Shown piece after piece: positions 7,741 through 13,400 of a DNA stretch of 18,416 nucleotides. A program made the translations under genes and the position numbers. Location: positions 1-18,416 of the forward strand of contig CAMLJM010000040.1 in the NCBI GenBank assembly GCA_946480475.1. The letters are read 5' to 3'. Each line of letters begins with the position of its first letter. Position 1 is the stretch's first letter. The notes beneath the pieces were generated by a model. The model ran no database searches, was not told where the DNA came from, and was given only the letters and a program-made list of their open reading frames with translations. The DNA comes from an uncultured Alphaproteobacteria bacterium. Its GTDB lineage: Bacteria; Pseudomonadota; Alphaproteobacteria; Micavibrionales; Micavibrionaceae.

Positions 7741-9177
7741 ATGACTGCCGCTGTTCAGAAACAATTTACACCGCAAGCTTATACCTTCGATCCTACGATC
7801 CTGCGCGAGTATGATATTCGCGGCCAGATCGGTAAGAACCTTTCCGCTGATGATGCGTTTGCTGTCGGCTGCGCCTTCGGCACATATGTACGCCGTAAGA
7901 ATGGCCAGCGCGTTTGCGTTGGTTTCGATGGCCGTGAATCTTCGCCCATTTTTGCTGACGCAATGATAGCGGGGCTGACCAGTACAGGTCTGGATGTCGA
8001 TGCCATCGGCCTCGGCCCCACGCCGATGCTGAATTTCGCCGTCAAGGATACACATGCGGACGCCGGCGTGATGATTACAGGATCACACAACCCGTCTGAC
8101 TATAACGGATTCAAAATGACCCTGCTGACAGGCCCCGTCTATGGCGAAATGATTCAGGAACTGGGCCGTATAGCCGCCGCCGGTGATTTTGAAACCGGCC
8201 AAGGCAAGGTTTCAAAAATTGATCTCCAGGATAAGTATGTCGCACGCTTACTTCGCGATGTGAAGGACCTGAAAAACATGAAAGTAGCATGGGATTGCGG
8301 CAATGGCGCAGGCGGCGGGATTGTTCGCCGTCTGACCAGCAAACTGCCGGGGGAGCATATCCTGTTGTTTGATGAAATTGATGGTACCTTCCCCAATCAT
8401 CATCCTGACCCTACCGTTGATGCGAATCTTGCTGATCTGATCAAAGTCGTGCGCGAGCAGAAATGCGATCTTGGCATTGCATTCGATGGCGATGCTGATC
8501 GCGTCGGAGCGGTCGACGAGCAAGGCAATATCATGCGTTGCGATACGTTGATGGTCGTATACGCGAAAGATGTTCTCTCCCGCAATCCCGGTGCCACGAT
8601 TATCGGTGACGTGAAGTGCTCCCAAGTCATGTATGACGAGATCAAACGCCTGGGCGGAAAGCCCCTGATGTGGAAGACGGGCCATTCCCTGATCAAAGCC
8701 AAGATGGCAGAAGAAAAATCGCCCCTGTCCGGCGAGCTTTCAGGCCATATCTTCTTTGGTGATGGCTGGTATGGATTCGATGATGGCATTTACTGCGGCG
8801 TGCGTTTGTTGCAGGAAGTCAGCAAAGCATCTGCCCCGGCTTCATCGTTAGTTGCGCATCTACCACATATTTACAATACGCCGGAAATACGTTTTGAAGT
8901 GGATGAAGCGCGCAAATTTGATCTGGTGGCGCAAATAGTGGCTTCCGTCAAAGCACAGGCGAAGGCTGATCCGTCTTTATCCGTCAACGACATTGATGGT
9001 GCCCGCATTACAACGCCTGAAGGCTGGTGGCTGGTCCGCGCATCCAATACACAAAATGTGATTGTTACGCGCGCCGAAGGCAGCAGCCCTGAAGCGCTTG
9101 AGAAACTAAAGTCTATGGTTATCAAAGAAGTGAAAGGAATTGGTTATGACGTCAACTTCAGCAGTACTGGACATTAA
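7741..9177 (+). CDS. Phosphomannomutase/phosphoglucomutase
   Basis: The alpha-D-phosphohexomutase is 478 residues with its four-domain signature: TGSHNPSDYNG (113-123, phosphoserine S115), metal-binding DGDADR (249-254), sugar-binding GELSGH (331-336) and the C-terminal phosphate-binding RASNTQNVIVTRAEG (about 428-442). This pattern is that of bacterial AlgC/ManB/PgmG enzymes, which interconvert hexose-6- and hexose-1-phosphates; the glucose versus mannose preference cannot be read from the sequence. GGAAG (7727-7731) lies 9 nt before the ATG. Being 2 nt downstream of galU, it most simply supplies glucose-1-phosphate for UDP-glucose. Its last 32 nt overlap the start of the chpT-like gene in another frame. 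Confidence 0.94.
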   Translation: MTAAVQKQFTPQAYTFDPTILREYDIRGQIGKNLSADDAFAVGCAFGTYVRRKNGQRVCVGFDGRESSPIFADAMIAGLTSTGLDVDAIGLGPTPMLNFAVKDTHADAGVMITGSHNPSDYNGFKMTLLTGPVYGEMIQELGRIAAAGDFETGQGKVSKIDLQDKYVARLLRDVKDLKNMKVAWDCGNGAGGGIVRRLTSKLPGEHILLFDEIDGTFPNHHPDPTVDANLADLIKVVREQKCDLGIAFDGDADRVGAVDEQGNIMRCDTLMVVYAKDVLSRNPGATIIGDVKCSQVMYDEIKRLGGKPLMWKTGHSLIKAKMAEEKSPLSGELSGHIFFGDGWYGFDDGIYCGVRLLQEVSKASAPASSLVAHLPHIYNTPEIRFEVDEARKFDLVAQIVASVKAQAKADPSLSVNDIDGARITTPEGWWLVRASNTQNVIVTRAEGSSPEALEKLKSMVIKEVKGIGYDVNFSSTGH

Positions 9178-9826
9178 GCCCGTGTCGGAACCCGCCCCTC
9201 TGAACGCTGCCGTTCTGGAATTACTGGCATCACGCATATGCCATGACCTGATCAGCCCTGTAGGTGCCGTCAATAACGGCGTCGAGTTTCTGGAAGAAAT
9301 GGGGGCCGATGCGGGTGCCGAAGCAATCCAGCTGATCGCACACAGTGCGCGCCAGGCTTCTGTCCGCCTGCAGGCCTTCCGCATTTGCTATGGCGCTGGC
9401 GGCCGTGATGGTAACATCAAGCCGGAAGACATCAAGAAAGCGTTCGAAGCGCTGACCGAGGCTGACGGCAAAATTGCACAAAGCTGGGATCCGCATGCAA
9501 ACCTGGGATTCTCTGAGCGCCCTACGGGGTATTGCAAGATCCTGATGGGCGCCATGATGCTGGGCGCTGAGTGTTTGCCGAAAGGCGGTATCATCAAAGT
9601 CAAGGCTGGTAGCGGTGAAGAGACACTGGTCTTTGCCGAAGGTCAGGATGCTGTTGTTCGTGATGGTGTTGAGGATGCTATGGCCTTGAAGAGCGACCCT
9701 GCCACGCTTGACCCACGTCTGGTTCATCCTTATGCGATCAGTACGCTAGCCTCCAGCTATGGATTTAATCTCAAAATAGCTGAGAAAGAACCAGGCCGCA
9801 TCGTAATTGGCCTTTCAAGGGCATAA
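9146..9826 (+). CDS. chpT: ChpT-like histidine phosphotransferase
   Basis: The 226-residue protein matches ChpT of alphaproteobacteria: LLASRICHDLISPVGAVNNGVEFLEE, with the phospho-accepting H33 followed by D34, then a degenerate histidine-kinase-like ATPase fold without canonical N/G box motifs. ChpT passes phosphate from the hybrid kinase CckA to CtrA and CpdR and so sets cell-cycle progression, motility and envelope programmes. ATG 9146 is chosen over an upstream TTG (9140) because AAGGA (9134-9138) is 7 nt ahead of it. The start lies 32 nt inside the mutase gene, so translation is probably coupled to it. CckA and CtrA are not in the window. The identification is by the H-box and overall length. 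Confidence 0.85.
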   Translation: MTSTSAVLDIKPVSEPAPLNAAVLELLASRICHDLISPVGAVNNGVEFLEEMGADAGAEAIQLIAHSARQASVRLQAFRICYGAGGRDGNIKPEDIKKAFEALTEADGKIAQSWDPHANLGFSERPTGYCKILMGAMMLGAECLPKGGIIKVKAGSGEETLVFAEGQDAVVRDGVEDAMALKSDPATLDPRLVHPYAISTLASSYGFNLKIAEKEPGRIVIGLSRA

Positions 9827-9828
9827 GC

Positions 9829-9855
9829 AAACCCCCGGAAATGCCGGGGGTTTTT
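9829..9855. terminator. Hairpin terminator between chpT and the HAD gene
   Basis: A 10-bp stem, AAACCCCCGG (9829-9838) with CCGGGGGTTT (9844-9853), has a 5-nt loop and a five-T run (9851-9855). It starts 2 nt after the chpT stop and lies just past the stop of the convergent HAD gene. The stem is identical to the one after rpsU. Confidence 0.92.
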
Positions 9856-9857
9856 AA

Positions 9858-10724
9858 TTACAGGGCGGGCTTATAAAGAGCGGGCTTAAGGGCTGATGTA
9901 TCCGTCGGCATATAGACGCTATCTGCAAATGAAGGTTTAGCCAAAGCGCGCATACCCTGATCCAGCCATGCGACAGCTTTGGGTAAATCAGCAATATCAC
10001 TCACGACGATATGAGCGCCCGCATCTATCAATGCCTTGGCCTGCGCCGCTTTATCCTCGTAGAATTTTGCAGCGACAGTGCCCACAACCATCACATCGGG
10101 TCGTCCTGCCTTTGCCTTACTAACGCCAGAAAGACTATCTTCGACAACAACGGTTTCGGCTGTATTCCAACCCAGCGCGCCAAATGCTTCGTCATATTTG
10201 TTTTTAAAATCGTAACCGCTACGGCGACGTTCGCCTTCGGGGAATATCTGCGCAAGGCCCGCATTCTGATTCGTCGCCGGATCGACTGCATGCTGCAGCG
10301 ATACATCCATCCGGTCTTTACGGCTGGTTGTGGCCAGACCGACATTCTCAGCACCATAGCAGTCGCTTAATTCCTGGTAGGCTTTTGCCGCGCCGGGAAC
10401 GGTTTTCAATTGATTCTGGAAGCAGGCAATTGTTTCAAGAGTCACAAGATCAGCCAGAGCGATAGATACATCATCGTCCTCTCCCAGGTTATAATCCTGT
10501 CTGATCAGTTCTTCAGCAAGCGTGAATTTTTCAATAAGCGCCGCAACAATACGATCAGTCGATGTGCCGGGGTATGTTTTATAAATGTAATCCTGTTCGA
10601 TGACAGCATCGGGCTGATAACGTTTGATCAAGGCTACACCCCAATCATCCATCACACGCATGGCCACATCTTCACTGTCGACCAGTACGCCATCCATATC
10701 GGTAAGGATTTTTTTTACTGCCAT
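9858..10724 (-). CDS. HAD-superfamily hydrolase (beta-phosphoglucomutase/phosphatase-like)
   Basis: The 288-residue haloacid dehalogenase-fold protein has motif I TDMDGVLVDSE (nucleophile D9, acid/base D11), an alpha-helical cap (about 20-110), motif II ATTSRKD (131-137), a motif III lysine near 174-176, and motif IV VVVEDSLSG (E195, D196). The ED pair plus DSLSGVSKAKAG is typical of subfamily IA enzymes such as beta-phosphoglucomutase and sugar phosphatases. It is longer than beta-phosphoglucomutase (about 220 residues), with a roughly 50-residue C-terminal tail I cannot assign. GAGGGG lies 6 nt upstream of the ATG. The substrate is unknown; the nearby sugar-phosphate operon is suggestive but is on the opposite strand and separately controlled. 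Confidence 0.85.
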   Translation of the reverse strand: MAVKKILTDMDGVLVDSEDVAMRVMDDWGVALIKRYQPDAVIEQDYIYKTYPGTSTDRIVAALIEKFTLAEELIRQDYNLGEDDDVSIALADLVTLETIACFQNQLKTVPGAAKAYQELSDCYGAENVGLATTSRKDRMDVSLQHAVDPATNQNAGLAQIFPEGERRRSGYDFKNKYDEAFGALGWNTAETVVVEDSLSGVSKAKAGRPDVMVVGTVAAKFYEDKAAQAKALIDAGAHIVVSDIADLPKAVAWLDQGMRALAKPSFADSVYMPTDTSALKPALYKPAL

Positions 10725-10753
10725 ACCCGGCCCCTCTGAAAAGAATGTCCCCG

Positions 10754-10781
10754 ATCATAACATATCGTAACAATATGTCAA
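10754..10781 (-). promoter_or_regulatory. Promoter for the HAD gene with an operator-like inverted repeat
   Basis: On the minus strand a perfect TTGACA (10776-10781) and TATGAT (10754-10759) are 16 bp apart. Inverted arms ACATAT (10760-10765) and ATATGT (10773-10778), separated by 7 nt, fill the spacer and overlap the -35. Confidence 0.68.
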
Positions 10782-10815
10782 TCTCGGGGGCAATTATTCT
10801 AATATTTTCAATGCA

Positions 10816-11235
10816 TTAACCGCAACGCACCGCTGTCACAATGTTGTGCTCATCAACCATAACGTTGATGCGCTGGGGGCTGAAATCCATGGTCGCCATC
10901 GCGTTAGGACCCAGAATACGATAAGGACGGCCCACTGCTTTTACAGCTTCCTCGTCAACGGGCTTACCCACCCAGTCATTGTAATTGCATTCAGCTTCGG
11001 TCAGGACTGGCGGTTCATCGCCTGGCTGCCCTTCTGCCGTTATCACTTCATCATTGCTGGCAACAGTCATATGCGCAGGATCAGCCACCTGCCCCATTTG
11101 CGGGCTGTATGTGACGCCCTTGTGAGCGCCACCCGCACCCACCTGCAGGACAAAATAAATCGCGAGGCCTGCAATAATGACTGTGGCGATAACCGGCACG
11201 ATTACAACAACACGGAATTTCTGCTTCTTATCCAT
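10816..11235 (-). CDS. Membrane-anchored I78-type peptidase inhibitor domain protein
   Basis: The 139-residue protein has a basic N-terminus, one transmembrane helix (about 9-30), a low-complexity linker (31-80), and a C-terminal domain (about 81-139) matching the inhibitor I78 family. That domain reads CNYNDWVGKP...ATMDFSPQRINVMVDEHNIV...RCG, with two cysteines (C83, C138) at the domain ends as in the disulfide-linked family members. I78 inhibitors block serine peptidases such as subtilisin and elastase. In Gram-negative bacteria they are usually periplasmic; here the domain would be tethered to the inner membrane facing the periplasm. ATG 11235 has AAGGAG 6 nt upstream; an upstream in-frame start at 11289 lacks that support and would put extra residues ahead of the helix. 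The gene is 69 nt downstream of, and on the same strand as, an unknown gene. Confidence 0.82.
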   Translation of the reverse strand: MDKKQKFRVVVIVPVIATVIIAGLAIYFVLQVGAGGAHKGVTYSPQMGQVADPAHMTVASNDEVITAEGQPGDEPPVLTEAECNYNDWVGKPVDEEAVKAVGRPYRILGPNAMATMDFSPQRINVMVDEHNIVTAVRCG

Positions 11236-11254
11236 GAAATACTCCTTCAAAACT

Positions 11255-11279
11255 GCGGCCAGACTATATATCTGACCGC
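11255..11279 (-). promoter_or_regulatory. Hairpin overlapping a candidate -10 ahead of the I78 gene
   Basis: On the minus strand GCGGTCAGA pairs with TCTGGCCGC (9 pairs, one G-U) around a 7-nt AT loop, followed by AGTTTT. A TATAGT (11263-11268) within it and a TTGATT (11284-11289) 15 bp upstream could be a suboptimal promoter. It may be an attenuator or terminator of the upstream gene, or an operator. Confidence 0.4.
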
Positions 11280-11304
11280 CTAAAATCAATCCTTATAAAG
11301 CCGT

Positions 11305-11904
11305 TCAGGAAGGTTGAATACCATTGTTTCTGCGTATACGCAGGACTGGCTGGATCGGCTGGTTGCCATTGTCATCATCCGCCCCTACCTCAAAGACTTT
11401 GCCCATGTCACTACCTTCAATGTGAGATAAATTATCACGGCGTTTCAGTGTGGAGAAACTGGGCATGTCAGCCTCACGGTCACTGAGCGCAGCAGCATAC
11501 ACATCGGCGAGTGTCACCTGATTCTGGGCCAGCAACGCAGCAGCATGATCAGCGAGATAACGCACCGGCACATATGTATCTTCTATGAATACAGTCCTGT
11601 TACCATTATCCCTGTAGAAAAAGGGGACCTTGCCTGCCATCACGTCAGCACGCAGGCTGATGCGCGCTGCATTTTTGACTGTGTCAGGACGAGAACCGTC
11701 CCATCGTAACATAGCGCTTCCGGCGGCTCGCATTTCCAGTGCTGTCAGGAAATCTGCAACAGGAACAAAAATTTCATCTACACCTGTCGGGCCTTGCCTA
11801 AACGGATTTAACCGGTGATTGACCAAGATCACAAGCGCCTGCTTATCCGCTTCAGGACGAGATGGTTCAGCCTTGCCACGCCATAATTTACTAAGCCAGT
11901 TCAT
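11305..11904 (-). CDS. Conserved-looking protein of unknown function
   Basis: I do not recognise this 199-residue protein. It has no signal peptide or membrane segment. The N-terminus (MNWLSKLWRGK) is basic and amphipathic, the middle (about 24-130) is mixed alpha/beta with LVILVNHRLNPFR and VFIEDTYVPVRYLADHAAALL stretches, and the C-terminus is charged, with a GADDDNGN run and a final Arg-rich strand. It is probably cytoplasmic. GGAGA lies 6 nt before the ATG at 11904, a strong ribosome binding site, and codon use looks like that of neighbouring genes, so it is very likely real. The I78 gene follows after 69 nt on the same strand, so they may be co-transcribed. A 12-bp perfect palindrome lies upstream. 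Confidence 0.72.
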   Translation of the reverse strand: MNWLSKLWRGKAEPSRPEADKQALVILVNHRLNPFRQGPTGVDEIFVPVADFLTALEMRAAGSAMLRWDGSRPDTVKNAARISLRADVMAGKVPFFYRDNGNRTVFIEDTYVPVRYLADHAAALLAQNQVTLADVYAAALSDREADMPSFSTLKRRDNLSHIEGSDMGKVFEVGADDDNGNQPIQPVLRIRRNNGIQPS

Positions 11905-11926
11905 AATTTCTCTCCCTGTTATTCTT

Positions 11927-11938
11927 CCTGTAAACAGG
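11927..11938. promoter_or_regulatory. 12-bp palindrome between divergent genes
   Basis: CCTGTAAACAGG is a perfect 12-bp inverted repeat 22 nt upstream of the leftward ATG at 11904, in the 122-bp divergent gap. It could be a regulator site. The gap also holds TTGACG (11973-11978) on the plus strand, but no good -10 lies at the right distance. Confidence 0.3.
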
Positions 11939-12026
11939 ATAGCCTACAACCATGTTCCCTTATATATATTCCTTGACGGATACGACCAGTCTTTTCAAAT
12001 TATGTTAATTAAAAAAGAGGTGCGCC

Positions 12027-12584
12027 ATGAGCGAAATTCTATCTTCTGTCGGTAAGGTGCATGAAAATCTGCTGAAAGTCAGCGGCCTAGTGGTCAAATT
12101 TAATCCTGATCATCTCGCCGTTCTGCAGAAAGATGAAGCAGCGCATGCCAAAAGCATTCAGGAAATGATTAATCACCCCCACTATATTGAGGATGAATTT
12201 GCACGCCGTCGTATGGCCCCGCGCGAGATTTATTTATATGGCGCCGTTGATTACCTGCCGCACAGATCGCATCCCCTGGCAGAGAAATATCTTCAACCTG
12301 GCGCCCGCGTCGAAGTCAGGACCGCCATGTCCGCCCAGGATATTTCGGAGCTTATGGCCATGCCCACGTTGTCCGTCATGGTAAGAGAGAAGGAACTCGA
12401 GAGCGGCAGCACCCAATTGTTGAAAATCCAGATTGAGGATCCGCGCATGCCTTGCGCTGTGGGTGGCACAAAATTGTTTGCTGAGGCTGCCCGTGCCGTT
12501 ACTTACATGAAATGTGGCGACACTGCCCCTGATCCTTGCGATACATGCCGCTGCCCGCGTAAAAAGTTTACGCCGCAGCCGTGA
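12027..12584 (+). CDS. Unknown protein with a C-terminal cysteine cluster
   Basis: I do not recognise this 185-residue protein. It has no signal peptide or transmembrane segment. The first two thirds are helical and charged, with an alkaline RRRMAPREIYLYGAVDYLPHR stretch in two parts around residues 60-80. The C-terminus has C143 in PRMPCAVGG, then C163, C171, C174 and C176, giving a CX7CX2CXC cluster followed by basic residues. This could bind zinc or an iron-sulfur cluster. GAGG (12017-12020) lies 6 nt before the ATG. The stop codon is only 8 bp from the stop of the convergent sigma-4 gene, with no hairpin between them, so the two transcripts would overlap at their 3' ends. Confidence 0.72.
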   Translation: MSEILSSVGKVHENLLKVSGLVVKFNPDHLAVLQKDEAAHAKSIQEMINHPHYIEDEFARRRMAPREIYLYGAVDYLPHRSHPLAEKYLQPGARVEVRTAMSAQDISELMAMPTLSVMVREKELESGSTQLLKIQIEDPRMPCAVGGTKLFAEAARAVTYMKCGDTAPDPCDTCRCPRKKFTPQP

Positions 12585-12592
12585 AACAAGAA

Positions 12593-13258
12593 TCAGATAT
12601 CCAGGTTATAGTGCGGCGACCAGTCATTCAGATTAACAGGGCGCGCATATGATTTCAGGATAAAATATTTCAGACGCGCCATTGCCCGTAATTCCAGGTC
12701 CCTTACACGTGGCACAGAAATGTGCATGATACGGGCAACCTCTTCTCTTTCCAGAGGCGGTCCATCATTATCCAGGCCATAGCGAAGACGCAGAACGCGT
12801 GTGCCGCTCTCATCAATCAAGGTCAACTGGTCAAAGCACTGTTTTAAGGCATGCTCACGCTCGCGCTGCATGCAAATATCTTCAGGCTGCGTGAATCCTT
12901 CGATACGCTCCTCCGACGGCAGATGATCAGGATTGATATCATAAACACGCGGATCATCAGGCATCGCACCAAAAAGCTCTCTTGGCTGCGCATGCAGGAA
13001 GTCCGCCATCATCTCGGCAAGCGGCGTATACGCACCACTATCCGGATCAAAACAACCCTCGCCGTTCGATAGGTCCAAAGTGCGCTGATAAGATACGGGT
13101 AAGTTTTCCTGCCGCGCTTCTATAGCGTCCTTAAAGGCGCGCCACAGCTCAGAAACGCGGGTGAACCCAGCCTCTTCCATAGCTGCGCGCATCCCTGGCA
13201 GCAAATGAATGCTGGCGCGCCCAGGCAGGTTCTTCTTTTTACCGGTTATATCGGCCAT
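12593..13258 (-). CDS. Small regulator with a sigma-70 region-4 domain
   Basis: The 221-residue protein carries a C-terminal sigma-70 region-4-like helix-turn-helix (about 132-198): VLRLRYGL (155-162), then LEREEVARIMHISVPRVRDL (169-188) and RAMARLK. It lacks the region 2 needed for -10 recognition and core binding, so it is not a complete sigma factor. The N-terminal part (14-98) is helical, ending in PLAEMMADFLHAQPRELFG, which resembles the tail of an XRE-type helix-turn-helix. By eye, residues 16-27 and 61-97 align with residues 455-466 and 507-543 of the adjacent helicase fusion, and both proteins then have an acidic linker and region 4. It probably contacts -35-like DNA or the RNA polymerase beta flap. 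It has its own promoter and lies downstream of the helicase gene on the same strand. Confidence 0.78.
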   Translation of the reverse strand: MADITGKKKNLPGRASIHLLPGMRAAMEEAGFTRVSELWRAFKDAIEARQENLPVSYQRTLDLSNGEGCFDPDSGAYTPLAEMMADFLHAQPRELFGAMPDDPRVYDINPDHLPSEERIEGFTQPEDICMQREREHALKQCFDQLTLIDESGTRVLRLRYGLDNDGPPLEREEVARIMHISVPRVRDLELRAMARLKYFILKSYARPVNLNDWSPHYNLDI

Positions 13259-13281
13259 ATAACTCTCGCTAAAACATCCCG

Positions 13282-13310
13282 ATTTTATTTTACGCTAACA
13301 ATCTTTGCAA
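13282..13310 (-). promoter_or_regulatory. Promoter for the small sigma-4 gene
   Basis: On the minus strand TTGCAA (13305-13310) and TAAAAT (13282-13287) are exactly 17 bp apart (4/6 and 5/6 matches). Transcription would start near 13275, giving a leader of about 17 nt. An imperfect hairpin with CCGATA/TATCGG arms (about 13371-13407) overlaps the helicase stop codon; without a U run, it is a weak terminator candidate. Confidence 0.55.
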
Positions 13311-13400
13311 CTTTCTACTCGTACAGAAGCGCTATTCCATGTTGCTGGCAAACTGAGACTATAATCCTGACCGATACAAATGGATGCTTTTGTGCGCTGC

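Noticed and set aside
9230..9727. 165-codon leftward frame over chpT
   Set aside because: Shadow of the chpT frame; no start signal or domain.
12593..13258. Calling the small region-4 protein an ECF or complete sigma factor
   Set aside because: No region 2 is present, so -10 recognition and the main core contact are missing; region-4-only regulator is the safer call.
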